Below, one piece after another: positions 46,642 through 57,724 of a stretch of DNA of 64,000 nt. Where the stretch lies: NCBI RefSeq assembly GCF_026341125.1, contig NZ_JAPEOR010000001.1:2170001-2234000 (forward strand), given 5' to 3'. Under the pieces are notes generated by a model, which was not told where the DNA came from, made no database searches, and was given only the letters and a program-made list of their open reading frames with translations. This DNA comes from Streptomyces sp. NBC_01142. Lineage in GTDB: Bacteria; Actinomycetota; Actinomycetes; Streptomycetales; Streptomycetaceae. The stretch's first letter is position 1; the number at the start of each line of letters is the position of its first letter. The position numbers and the translations under genes were made by a program.

Positions 46642-47451
46642 CTATTTCGGGTCGATGCGATAGCTGTCGCCGTACACCTTCCAGCTCAGCGGCGGCTCCA
46701 GGCCGAGCCTGCCCTCCCGTACGAAGACCCGCTGGGCCGTCTCGATGCGACTGGTGTCCGTATGGGACGGCTCGTGACGGATGGCCTCGACCCGGGCGTC
46801 GAGGAAGGCGTTCAGGTACGCAGCCTCGTCACCGCCCCGGGCGGGGGGCTCGGCGGTGCGCAGGGCGTTCTTCCGCAGGGTCGTGAAGCCGATGGATCCC
46901 TTGGAGTCGCCTTGGCCGTGCATCACGTAGGCGTCGTAGTAGATGAACTGTCCCAGCGCGCCCAGACCGTCGCGCTCGGCCTGCCGGACGGCCGGAGTGA
47001 AGTAGACCCGGTCCCGCTCCGCGTCCTGCGCGGCGCGGAAGGCAGGGTCGGAGGTGGCGGCGCGCGCCCAGGCGTCGGTGAAGGGGCGGCCGAGGCCCTG
47101 GTGCGAGTCGCTGCCCTTGACCGCGCGCAGGGCGGGCAGGAAGGGCGCGAGCGCGTTGCCGGGCCGGGCCTTTGTGTAACGCTTGACCAGGGCCAGCATG
47201 TCGCCGGTTCCGGAGCAGAAGCCGATGATGCCGGCGGTGTAGCCGCGGCCGTCGCCGATGTCCTCGATGTACTTGTACTGGGCCTTCCAGTCCAGCGAGG
47301 AGTTCTCGGCGCTGGACACCAGCTGCATCGCTACTTCCTTCTTCGCCGGATCGTCGAGCCCGACGGCGACGGCCGGTTTGCGATCGGGGCCGGCGCAGGC
47401 GGCGAGCGCCAGCAGCACCAGCGCGAGCAGCGGTCTGAGCATGGACTTCAC
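46642..47451 (-). CDS. Chitosanase, GH46 lipoprotein (paralogue 2)
   Basis: A 269-aa GH46 chitosanase with a lipoprotein signal (LLALVLLALAAC, lipobox Cys near residue 19), so it is anchored to the membrane rather than secreted freely. The catalytic region AMQLVSSAENSSLDWKAQYK matches paralogue 1 exactly in protein and almost exactly in DNA. The end LSWKVYGDSYRIDPK is typical. The GTG at 47451 follows GGAGGG; an ATG five codons upstream is the alternative. It begins 21 bp after the exonuclease gene and may be read from the same promoter. Confidence 0.93.
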   Translation of the reverse strand: MKSMLRPLLALVLLALAACAGPDRKPAVAVGLDDPAKKEVAMQLVSSAENSSLDWKAQYKYIEDIGDGRGYTAGIIGFCSGTGDMLALVKRYTKARPGNALAPFLPALRAVKGSDSHQGLGRPFTDAWARAATSDPAFRAAQDAERDRVYFTPAVRQAERDGLGALGQFIYYDAYVMHGQGDSKGSIGFTTLRKNALRTAEPPARGGDEAAYLNAFLDARVEAIRHEPSHTDTSRIETAQRVFVREGRLGLEPPLSWKVYGDSYRIDPK

Positions 47452-47472
47452 GGCGGTTCCCTCCACCCGGGG

Positions 47473-48069
47473 TCAGGGCCCCGGCCACGCCATGAGGTTA
47501 CTGAACAGCTCCGCCTGCTCGATCGCGTCGTCCAGGGCATGGTGGGTGTGCCGTCGCTTGGAGAGCAGCGCGCGCGGCATCGTGCCCTTGGATACGGCGC
47601 GGAGGGGGAGCCGGGCCTTGGTCGCGTACAACGTCTTCATGTCCAGACAACCTGAATGTCCGAAAGGACTCGCTCCGGTGAAGCGCAGCAGGTACCAGTA
47701 CAGGAAGGTCCAGTCGTACGAGGCGGGGTAACCGCACATCACCGGCTGCGCGCCGCCGCTCGCCTTGCCCATCTCGCCGACCCACGCGCTGAACTCGGCC
47801 ATGGCGGAAGCCGGTTCACTGCCCTCGGCGATCAGCCGGTCCCGGTCGAGGCCGCTGACGGCCAGGGCCTTGGGGACGAAGTCCTCGCTGATGGGCCGCA
47901 GTTCGCGGTAGAAGGTGTGCGCCTCGGGGTCGGCCGGCGCATAGCCCTGGGTGTCCTGCTGCCCGGCCACCGCCGCGCCGAAGCTGATCATCGAATACGG
48001 GCCGGGGATCGGGCCGTCGGCCTCGATGTCGACGGAGATGTAGAGGCTGGGTTTCACGCGACGTGCCAT
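47473..48069 (-). CDS. DEDD-type 3'-5' exonuclease
   Basis: A 198-aa exonuclease of the DnaQ-like DEDDh group. It shows motif I in YISVDIEADGPIPGPYSMIS (DIE), motif II in CGYPASYDWTFLYWYLLRFT (Asp), and motif III in RRHTHHALDDAIEQAELF (H-x4-D). The protein is nearly all exonuclease domain, so it is probably a stand-alone nuclease for DNA repair or RNA processing. The start MARRVKPSLY is chosen over an upstream in-frame start. It lies just upstream of chitosanase 2 with no visible functional link. Confidence 0.88.
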   Translation of the reverse strand: MARRVKPSLYISVDIEADGPIPGPYSMISFGAAVAGQQDTQGYAPADPEAHTFYRELRPISEDFVPKALAVSGLDRDRLIAEGSEPASAMAEFSAWVGEMGKASGGAQPVMCGYPASYDWTFLYWYLLRFTGASPFGHSGCLDMKTLYATKARLPLRAVSKGTMPRALLSKRRHTHHALDDAIEQAELFSNLMAWPGP

Positions 48070-48495
48070 GCCGGGAGCATCGCATCGACGTCGGTCCCGG
48101 CACATCCGATTTCTGTGTCACGCCGGTTCGGCCACGGTGTTTCGTTCGCTCGCGGCGGGCCGTTCCGGCGCGGTGGTCCGTTCGGGCACGGGGGGCAGGC
48201 GTGGCAGGTGTGTGCAGGTTCTGTCCCCCGTTCCTCTCCCGGCGGGACGGACGGAGCAGGACAGCGACCACGACCAGACCCGGTGGCTCCTCGATCGCTT
48301 CGAGGACGATCCGGGTCCGCGCATCAGCATCAGCTTTCGGGTGAGCGACAAGCCCAACACCGCCGCCTACGACAGGCTGTTGGAGATGGAGGGGGAGATC
48401 ATCCCCGGCCTCGTCATGTCCCCGCGCACAGCACGGTGAGTGCTGTCCAGCGCGAGTGCTGCTTCGCTGGACTGACCTCGACCCCCCCGCGGAGG
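48070..48495. other. Intergenic region with a short coding-like remnant
   Basis: About 425 bp. A plus-strand frame near 48290-48439 reads RFEDDPGPRISISFRVSDKP and NTAAYDRLLEM, which looks like part of a real protein, but it has no sensible start and is probably a fragment. Otherwise no gene is seen. Confidence 0.4.
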
Positions 48496-49098
48496 TCAGT
48501 CCCCGGGCCTCCAGCCGGGCCGACGGCCACTGAGTCCGACGACCCGGTCGAGCAGATCCGCGTTCTCGGGCACGGCGACGACCGGGCCGAACATCCCGCC
48601 CTGGCCGGGATCGTCGCCGGAAGGCTTCAGCAACTCGTACGACACTTGCAGACTTGCGTCCCCGGGGGCGTACTCCTGCCCGGTGGCGCGTGCAAGGTCC
48701 CAGCCGTGGATCACGAGCTCGTTCAGGGCGACCCGCCCGGCGATCGCGGCCGGGAAGGTGATGCCGCCGGCCTGTGTGTCGCCCTCCCACGCGCCGGGGT
48801 CCCGCCAGGCCTCCGCCAGCTCGTCCAGCCGCTGCGGAAGCACGGTGCGCCAGTCGTTCCCGAGGACCGGCAGGGCGACCCCGGGGTCCGTATCGGTCGT
48901 CGGCCCGAGGTCCTTCCGCGCGGCATCCCGGAAGGCGGTGGCCAGCCCGACGAGATGTCCGAGCAGCTCCCGCACGGCGTATTCGGGGCACGGGGTCGGG
49001 TCGGCGAGCCGCTCGTCACCGATGCCGTCGATCAGCTGTGCCACGGCACTGGCGGCGGGATGGAGATCGGGGGAAGGGGTCTGCGCAATGGAGTCCAT
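48496..49098 (-). CDS. TIGR03086-type DinB-like metal-binding protein
   Basis: A 200-aa four-helix-bundle protein related to mycothiol-dependent maleylpyruvate isomerase. The metal-site histidines are visible in LLGHLVGLATAF and ALNELVIHGWDLARATG, and the sequence TPCPEYAVRELLGHL is typical of the TIGR03086 group. Members are numerous in actinobacteria and are thought to act in mycothiol-linked detoxification, but individual functions are mostly unknown. The start MDSIAQTPSP is the first ATG in frame near the divergent promoter region. Confidence 0.85.
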   Translation of the reverse strand: MDSIAQTPSPDLHPAASAVAQLIDGIGDERLADPTPCPEYAVRELLGHLVGLATAFRDAARKDLGPTTDTDPGVALPVLGNDWRTVLPQRLDELAEAWRDPGAWEGDTQAGGITFPAAIAGRVALNELVIHGWDLARATGQEYAPGDASLQVSYELLKPSGDDPGQGGMFGPVVAVPENADLLDRVVGLSGRRPGWRPGD

Positions 49099-49413
49099 AC
49101 AGACGAGACCGTACGGGCAGCCGAAACTCATCGCTGCCTGCCGCGCGGGCATGGACCGTGGCAGACCTCCGTGGTCACCGTTCGGGCCGACCCCGATGCG
49201 GTCCGTGTCCGGCGGACCGGCTGAAACGCAGTGCTCGGGCCCGCAGTGTGCCGCGACCCCGCAGCGCCGACAGGTCCCAGTCCCCGGTGGTGCTGTGCAC
49301 CTGCCGTACGACAGGTGCACAGCACCACCGATAATGACCTCGGGTGGGGGCGAACCCGCGACCCCACACGGGCCGGTTGCCGACGGGCACCGGTATCGAT
49401 CGGGGGACGAACG
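49099..49413. other. Divergent intergenic region with a long hairpin
   Basis: 315 bp between the DinB-like gene (leftward) and the flavodoxin-fold gene (rightward). No gene is seen. It contains the perfect 19-bp hairpin listed separately and a partial inverted repetition of the same sequence further left. Confidence 0.5.
49285..49330. repeat. Perfect 19-bp inverted repeat
   Basis: CGGTGGTGCTGTGCACCTG and its exact complement CAGGTGCACAGCACCACCG flank eight bases. Each arm contains GTGCAC. Because the neighbouring genes are divergent, this is unlikely to be a simple terminator; an operator or a small mobile repeat are options. Confidence 0.8.
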
Positions 49414-50007
49414 ATGCGCATCGGTGTCTATCTCGCACATCCACGGCCGGGCAGTTTCAACCACGCGGTGTTCGATGCCGTCGTCGACGAGCTGCGCGGA
49501 CGAGGGGCACAGGTTGTCGCGCACGACCTCTGCGCCGAGGGTTTCGACCCTGTTCTGTCCAGGGAGGAGACGGAGACGGTCCAGGCGGCCTCCCACGCCC
49601 TCGACCCGCAGCTCTCCCTGCACCGGGCGGAGGTGGCCACACTCGACGCCATGGTGTTCGTCCACCCGAACTGGTGGGGCATGCCGCCCGCTGTCCTGGC
49701 GGGTTGGGTGCAGCGCGTGCTCGTGCCCGGGGTCGCCTACAAGCTGGGCACCGCGGAAGGAGAGCCCGTGGGGCTGTTGAATGCGGGCCGGGCTCTCGTG
49801 CTGAACACCTCGGACACTCCGGCCGAGCGTGAGGAGAGCGAGTTCGGCGACCCGCTGCAGAACATCTGGTCGGCATGTGTGCTTCCGTACGTGGGAGTTG
49901 CCGACCTCCGCCGGGTCGTGTTCCGTACCGTCACCGACTCGACCGACGAAGAACGCGCGGCCTGGCTGCACCAGGCACGCCAGGAGGCCACCGCACTGCT
50001 GGAGTGA
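49414..50007 (+). CDS. NAD(P)H dehydrogenase (quinone)-like flavodoxin-fold protein
   Basis: A 197-aa flavodoxin-fold oxidoreductase of the NQO/MdaB type. It begins RIGVYLAHPRPGSFNHAVFD (flavin phosphate site), continues with LCAEGFDPVLSREETE, and has the family motif FVHPNWWGMPPAVLAGWVQR followed by LVPGVAYKLG. It is expected to reduce quinones or related compounds with NAD(P)H and FAD or FMN. The ATG follows GGGGGA. It is complete and of usual length. Confidence 0.87.
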   Translation: MRIGVYLAHPRPGSFNHAVFDAVVDELRGRGAQVVAHDLCAEGFDPVLSREETETVQAASHALDPQLSLHRAEVATLDAMVFVHPNWWGMPPAVLAGWVQRVLVPGVAYKLGTAEGEPVGLLNAGRALVLNTSDTPAEREESEFGDPLQNIWSACVLPYVGVADLRRVVFRTVTDSTDEERAAWLHQARQEATALLE

Positions 50008-50149
50008 CCCCGGGCCCGCCTACGGCGTGCCCCGGCCGCCAGGCCGGAAACGTGCCGTTGACCGCCCGAAGGCGCGGTGCGAGCGTCGGTGCCGGCTCGG
50101 CCGGCGGCCGGGCTGCGGAGTCGAGTGGTGTGCATGGGGAGGGGTAGCG

Positions 50150-50635
50150 ATGAAGGCAGGCAGAGCCCGCTTACTGCCCGGTGTGGCGCTGGTCGCCGCC
50201 ACGGCGATGCTGGCCGTCGGAGCGGTGAGCGGCGCGGCGCAGGCGCAAATCGGCGCCGCCGACCGCGGCGACGCCGGCGCAAGGCCGGTGACACTGGTCG
50301 TGCAGAGCGACCCGACACCGGAGGAGCAGGCGCATCTGCGTGAGGTGGCGGGCTCCATCTGGACGCCACAACTGGCCGCGGGGTGGAACATGAACGCCGA
50401 GGTCGAGGCCGTCCTGTCACACGTGACGGGCGAGATCCTGGAGTGCTCGAAGGCATTCGCCCTGGTCCCGCGCCCGCCGGCGTTCTTCCCCGGCCCGGGG
50501 TATCTGCGCAGCTACTGGAAGCAGATCCGGGACTACTTCCTGGTGGTCAAGGAGAACCGCACGTACCGGGCTTGCGTGGTCACTGCCGCTGCGAACTACC
50601 GGTCCGTCATCGAGATGGCCTCGATGGGCATCTGA
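50150..50635 (+). CDS. Secreted protein of unknown function
   Basis: A 161-aa protein with a clear signal peptide (MKAGRARLLPGVALVAATAM, then AVSGAAQA before the predicted cut near residue 32). The mature part has DPTPEEQAHLREVAGSIWTP, two Cys about 45 residues apart (EILECSKAF and YRACVVTAA), and Pro/Phe-rich PRPPAFFPGPGYLRSYW. One disulfide bond seems likely. I recognise no family. The ATG follows GGGGAGGGG. No obvious operon partner. Confidence 0.72.
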   Translation: MKAGRARLLPGVALVAATAMLAVGAVSGAAQAQIGAADRGDAGARPVTLVVQSDPTPEEQAHLREVAGSIWTPQLAAGWNMNAEVEAVLSHVTGEILECSKAFALVPRPPAFFPGPGYLRSYWKQIRDYFLVVKENRTYRACVVTAAANYRSVIEMASMGI

Positions 50636-50941
50636 CGTCCGGCACGACGAGGGCCGCGGCGGGCTTGCCCATGAGGCAGATTGTGCGTGCTGCCCACCGC
50701 GGCACCGCCCGGCTCTTGCGTCACGCGGACGAACTCGTCCGGGGCGCGCTCACGCAGCCTGTTCGAGCGTGCAGCGGCCCTAACGATGTCGGGGCGGGCA
50801 GCAGTGGCTTCAGGAACTGGCGCGGGCTGCCGTGCCAGAGATGCCGAGACTGTCCCGGGCCCGCGTCGCGGCGACGAACAGCAGCGAGCGGGCGTACGGA
50901 TCCCGGGCGTGAACAGCAGAAAGGGCGGTAGAGGTCCCCCC
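50636..50941. other. Intergenic region
   Basis: About 300 bp between two hypothetical genes. No gene, hairpin or operator stands out. Confidence 0.4.
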
Positions 50942-51568
50942 ATGGACAGCCCCACCAGTGAATCCTCCGGCGAGCGGGCTGCACGTCGCGGCCTGCAGTT
51001 CCTTGGTGTCGTGGTGCTGGCGGTAATCGCCTGTGTTGCCGCGGCAGTCGGCGTGTTCGCGTATGTTGCCGACGAGGTGTCGTCGGACCAGACCGACAAG
51101 GAGATGAACTGCTGCTGGGAAGGCGGCGCCACGCCCGCCTGGATGAGTGAGCAGATCGGCATCCGCATGCCGGAGAAGGCTTCGGACCGGCGGGCCGGGT
51201 GCAAGACCGGCCTCAGTTACGACACAGGGCTGCTGTCCTTCACCCTCCCCAGTGAGGCGGCGGACGCCTACACCTCCCGACTGATCCCGGGAGACACAGA
51301 GATGATCCGGAATTTCCACCCCGAGAAGAAGGACTTCCGGCCCGCGGCCGCCTTTGCCCACCTCGACCTGCCGGAGCCGGAGACGCTCGTCGAAGGGCTG
51401 CGGAGGATCAACATCTGCCCTGATGACCTCAGCACCCCCGAAGGCAAGTACCTGCACCGTTGCGTCGACCTCTTCGCGCACGAGTTCAAGCCGGGCATTA
51501 CGCGCTTCTACGTGCGGTCGACCATCGAGCCGGGCCTGACGCCGCCCCCGGCGACGAGCGGGCAATAG
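50942..51568 (+). CDS. Membrane-anchored extracytoplasmic protein, unknown function
   Basis: A 208-aa protein with one membrane helix (LQFLGVVVLAVIACVAAAVG) near residues 18-40 and a large external domain with Cys residues in EMNCCWEGG, RRAGCKTGLS, INICPDDL and HRCVDLFAHEF. It ends with an extended RFYVRSTIEPGLTPPP. Similar single-helix proteins are common in Streptomyces, usually without known role. The ATG at 50942 follows GGTAGAGG; a GTG 11 codons upstream is possible. Confidence 0.7.
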   Translation: MDSPTSESSGERAARRGLQFLGVVVLAVIACVAAAVGVFAYVADEVSSDQTDKEMNCCWEGGATPAWMSEQIGIRMPEKASDRRAGCKTGLSYDTGLLSFTLPSEAADAYTSRLIPGDTEMIRNFHPEKKDFRPAAAFAHLDLPEPETLVEGLRRINICPDDLSTPEGKYLHRCVDLFAHEFKPGITRFYVRSTIEPGLTPPPATSGQ

Positions 51569-52194
51569 CCTGCGGCCGGAACGGGATATGCGTCGGCGAA
51601 GGCCGGCACCGACTTGCCCCGCTCGGCCATCCGCGTCAGCTTCCCAGTTTCCGCCCGATGTACGCGAGGAGGGCGCCCTCCTCGCGTAGGGACCGGAAAT
51701 ACAGCCGGCCGATCCCCGGAGTGAAGCGGCCGTGCAGGTCGAAGCAGCGGTCTCGCCATCCAAGTCCCGGTCGAAGCGGCGCCGTTTACCCTCCTCGTGC
51801 TCCGGGGTGATCTTGGCGCTCTGTCACTCCGCAGTGCGGCAGTGTCCGGATCCGGAGCGGCATGCTCGTGGAATTCCTGGGGGGAGTCGCCCGGCGTCGC
51901 ATCCGCGCGCGGGTGACCGGGACGGGAACATGCATAGCCTGACGCGGGCCGCCGGTGCCGCGGCTCCCGCCCGGTTCCGGGCCGTGCGAGGGCACTCGGT
52001 GGTGAACGGGAGGGCTTCGCTCACGGGCCGACGCACGCCCGGAAAACAGGATGAGCCGCAGGCCCGGCGCCTGTTAGGTTCACGGGGCGCGGGGCGGCTC
52101 CCGAGTGTGCTTCCTTCTCACTTCTTCTGATGAATCAGCGTGCTCAATTCCCGCCCCGCGCATCACCCGGTCATCCGGGAGGGGGAGAAAAGAC
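51569..52194. other. Non-coding region with a decayed gene and a long palindrome
   Basis: No intact gene in about 625 bp. On the minus strand, ending at 51636, a frame reads FDLHGRFTPGIGRLYFRSLR then EEGALLAYIGRKLGS, which looks like a real C-terminus, but it meets a stop upstream without a start near 51800, so it is probably a gene remnant. A 28-bp perfect palindrome lies inside it. Confidence 0.45.
51661..51688. repeat. Perfect 28-bp palindrome
   Basis: The half-site TACGCGAGGAGGGC is followed directly by its exact complement, with no spacer. It falls within the possible gene remnant described for this region. Confidence 0.8.
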
Positions 52195-54903
<2,709 letters not shown>

Positions 54904-54986
54904 CGGGTGGCCCGCGGGACGGGGACACGCATCGCCTGACGCCTGCCGAGTTTGCCTGCGGGTACCCGGACGTAGCATTCGCCGAC

Positions 54987-56189
54987 ATGACGACCTTGGC
55001 TGACGAGAGCATCCACCCGTTCCGTATCGGCATCCACCAGGACGAGGTGGACGATCTCCATGAGCGCCTCGACCGCACCCGCTGGCCGGACGAGCTGCCC
55101 GGTGTGGGCTGGGCATACGGCATCCCGCGCGACTACCTCAAGGAGCTTGTGCACTACTGGAGGCACGAGTACGACTGGCGGGCGGCGGAAGCCGGACTGA
55201 ACGAGTGGCCGCAGTTCACCACCACGATCGACCGGGCGAACATCCACTTCGCACACATCCGGTCACCCGAACCGGACGCGACGCCACTGGTGATGACCCA
55301 TGGCTGGCCGGGCTCGATCGTCGAATTCGCCGAGGTCGTCGGCCCGCTCACCGACCCGCGAGCGTACGGAGGCGACCCGGCCGACGCATTCCACCTGGTA
55401 CTGCCGAGCATCCCCGGGTTCGGGCTCTCCGGTCCGACCAGGGAGACAGGCTGGGAGTTCCGGCGCGTCGCCGCCGCGTTCGCGCATCTGATGGAGCGGC
55501 TCGGCTACGAGCGGTACGGGGTCCAGGGCGGCGACTGGGGAGCGGCCGTCTCCCGCGAGCTCGGCCGCACACGGCCGGACAAGGTCATCGGCGTACACCT
55601 GAACCTGCTGCCGAACTCGGCCGCGACAGAGGAGCCCGGGGCCGAGGAGCTGAGCGAGCTGGGCGCGGACGAGCGCGAGCGCGCGCTGGCCTCCTGGGAA
55701 CGCATGCGGATGTGGAGTCGTGACCGTCAGGGGTACGCCGACATCCAGTCCACCCGCCCACAGACCCTGGCTTACGGCCTGACCGACTCGCCGGTGGGCC
55801 AACTGGCCTGGATCGTAGAGAAGTTCAAGGAGTGGACCGACTCCCGGGAATACCCGGAGGACGCCGTCAAGCGTGATCAGATGCTGACGAACGTGATGCT
55901 GTACTGGCTGACGGGCACGGCGGGTTCATCCGCCCGCGTCTACTACGAGCGTGCGCATGCCGACTACTGGGGCACGCCACCCGAGCCGTCGGCGACACCG
56001 ACCGCCCTGGCCGACTTCCCCCGGGACAACTTCATCCCGCTGCGGCACATCGCGGACCGGACCAACAACATCGTGCAGTGGACGACGTACGACCGGGGCG
56101 GCCACTTCGCAGCTATGGAACAGCCGGACTTGCTGGTCGGCGACATAAGGACGTTCTTCCGGAAGCTCAGCGAGCCTGCCCCTGAATAG
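54987..56189 (+). CDS. Epoxide hydrolase (alpha/beta hydrolase)
   Basis: A 400-aa alpha/beta hydrolase with the epoxide-hydrolase N-terminal domain (FRIGIHQDEVDDLHERLDRT, WPDELPGVGWAYG), the HGWPGS oxyanion motif in VMTHGWPGSIVEFAEV, the nucleophile Asp in YGVQGGDWGAAVSREL, and the catalytic His in YDRGGHFAAMEQPDLL. A lid region with Tyr residues (VYYERAHADYWG) would activate the epoxide. It opens epoxides to diols; the natural substrate is unknown. The start MTTLADESIHPF lies 83 bp after the preceding gene; an in-frame start at its stop codon is less likely. Confidence 0.93.
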   Translation: MTTLADESIHPFRIGIHQDEVDDLHERLDRTRWPDELPGVGWAYGIPRDYLKELVHYWRHEYDWRAAEAGLNEWPQFTTTIDRANIHFAHIRSPEPDATPLVMTHGWPGSIVEFAEVVGPLTDPRAYGGDPADAFHLVLPSIPGFGLSGPTRETGWEFRRVAAAFAHLMERLGYERYGVQGGDWGAAVSRELGRTRPDKVIGVHLNLLPNSAATEEPGAEELSELGADERERALASWERMRMWSRDRQGYADIQSTRPQTLAYGLTDSPVGQLAWIVEKFKEWTDSREYPEDAVKRDQMLTNVMLYWLTGTAGSSARVYYERAHADYWGTPPEPSATPTALADFPRDNFIPLRHIADRTNNIVQWTTYDRGGHFAAMEQPDLLVGDIRTFFRKLSEPAPE

Positions 56190-56214
56190 ACGCCGGCGGA
56201 GCCCGCGGGCGCGC

Positions 56215-56310
56215 GGCTCGTGTACGCGGGCGCATCGCTTTCGTGTACGCGGGCGTACCGCCCTCATGTACGTGGGCGTACCGCCCTCGTGTACGCGGTC
56301 GCGCGGGCGT
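56215..56310. repeat. Imperfect tandem repeats containing GTACGCGGGCGTAC
   Basis: Four diverged copies of a unit of about 24-28 bp (CTCGTGTACGCGGGCGTACC and variants) follow the epoxide hydrolase stop. Each carries a small palindrome, GTACGC-GG-GCGTAC, complete in the better copies. Non-coding. Confidence 0.65.
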
Positions 56311-56388
56311 ACCGCGCCACTTCGCCCTCGGTCCTGAGGCGCACCGGTGGTTTCCCGACTCCCCAGGGCCCCCTCTAGGCTGCCGCTC

Positions 56389-57048
56389 ATGACACAGGGC
56401 AGCGTGGAGCTGGTGATCTTCGATTGCGATGGCGTGCTCGTGGACAGCGAGCGGATATGCGTCAAGATCGATGCGTTGATCACGGCCGATCTGGGGGTCG
56501 CGTTCACCGAGGCCGAGATCATCGAGCAGTTCGTGGGCTCGTCGACCGAGGTCTACACGGCCGCGGTGGAAGAGCGTCTCGGGCGGCGTCTGGAGAAGGA
56601 CTGGCAGCATGAGTACGAGCATCTGTACGAGGCTGCCTTCGCCGCGGAGTTGACCGCAGTCGACGGCATCACGGAGGCCCTGGACGGCCTCACCACGGCC
56701 ACGTGCGTGGCATCGAACGGCCATCATGACGGCATCCGCCGCAGCCTGGAGATCGCCGCACTGAGCGAACGCTTCGAGGGGCGTATTTTCAGTGCCGTTG
56801 ACGTACCGAGGGGCAAACCCGCACCCGATCTCTTTCTCCACGCCGCCCGCTCCATGGGCGTGGAGCCGGCGCGGTGCGTGGTGATCGAGGACAGCGCCTA
56901 CGGACTCCAGGCAGCGCGCGCTGCAGGAATGCGTGCCTTCGGTTACTGCGGCGGACTGACTCCGGCATCGCGGCTGGAGGGGCCCGACACCACGGTGTTC
57001 GACGACATGCGCAAGCTGCCCGAGCTGCTGGCGGCCATCACCTGCTGA
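56389..57048 (+). CDS. HAD-superfamily phosphatase (beta-phosphoglucomutase/GPP type)
   Basis: A 219-aa HAD hydrolase. Motif I FDCDGVLVDSERIC with both catalytic Asp, a helical cap (residues 18-85), motif II in TCVASNGHHDG (Ser/Asn), motif III Lys in RGKPAPDLFLHAARSMG and motif IV in VIEDSAYGLQAARAAGMRAF. Family members remove phosphate from sugar phosphates or small metabolites; the substrate cannot be read from the sequence. The ATG at 56389 is used; a GTG 14 codons earlier has no ribosome-binding site. Confidence 0.92.
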   Translation: MTQGSVELVIFDCDGVLVDSERICVKIDALITADLGVAFTEAEIIEQFVGSSTEVYTAAVEERLGRRLEKDWQHEYEHLYEAAFAAELTAVDGITEALDGLTTATCVASNGHHDGIRRSLEIAALSERFEGRIFSAVDVPRGKPAPDLFLHAARSMGVEPARCVVIEDSAYGLQAARAAGMRAFGYCGGLTPASRLEGPDTTVFDDMRKLPELLAAITC

Positions 57049-57080
57049 GGCAGGGCGACCCGCCGGATAGAGTCGACCGC

Positions 57081-57662
57081 ATGCCCGCGCCTTCCATCCT
57101 CCGTGACGTCTTCCATGCCTTGCGTGCCGAGCTGGGCGAGGAGGACACCGGCATCACCTTCGACAACGGCCCGCTCCCGCTCGACCGGATCGACGTCATG
57201 GTCTACGGCGCGGCAGCCCCTTCGATCACCACGGTGTTCGCGACGGTCGGGATGTCGGTCGAGCCCATGGCACCGCGTGACGGCCGGGCCGGCGGCCGGG
57301 CCGAGCTCCGCCTGCTTCGGCAAGGCGCCGTGGAACCGCGCGATCAGGGGCTCATCGCCAGGCAGTTGGCGAACCTGGCGACGTATCCCTGGACGGTCGG
57401 GCGGCCGCTCGGCTGGGGCGAGACCGTGAGCTTCGACGACGACGTTCCGACCTTCCCCGGCTGCCGCAGTGTCTTCCTGGCCGGACCGTGGGGCGGACGG
57501 GCAGGCTCGATCGCCACCACGACGGACGCCGTGCGGGTGATCAACGTCGTGCCGATCAGCGACGCGGAACGGACGCGGGCGCTGTCGGTGCACCCGGAGG
57601 CGTTCTTCAGCGACCTGCTCGATGCACGGAACATCTTCGCGCCGCCGACCGTGCAGGGATGA
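57081..57662 (+). CDS. Suppressor-of-fused (SUFU) domain protein
   Basis: A 193-aa bacterial SUFU-domain protein. It shows VFATVGMSVEPMAPRDGRAG and AELRLLRQGAVEPRD, then NLATYPWTVGRPLGWGETVS and FLAGPWGGRAGSI, and the end INVVPISDAERTRAL followed by FFSDLLDARNIFAPPT. In bacteria such proteins often serve as immunity proteins to polymorphic toxins, but no toxin gene is adjacent here. It follows the HAD gene by 32 bp in the same direction. Confidence 0.88.
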   Translation: MPAPSILRDVFHALRAELGEEDTGITFDNGPLPLDRIDVMVYGAAAPSITTVFATVGMSVEPMAPRDGRAGGRAELRLLRQGAVEPRDQGLIARQLANLATYPWTVGRPLGWGETVSFDDDVPTFPGCRSVFLAGPWGGRAGSIATTTDAVRVINVVPISDAERTRALSVHPEAFFSDLLDARNIFAPPTVQG

Positions 57663-57724
57663 CGGCGGGCCACTCGAATCGACCCGCCGCGCCCCCTGAC
57701 CGGTCCTGAGTCCCGGCCCGTCCG

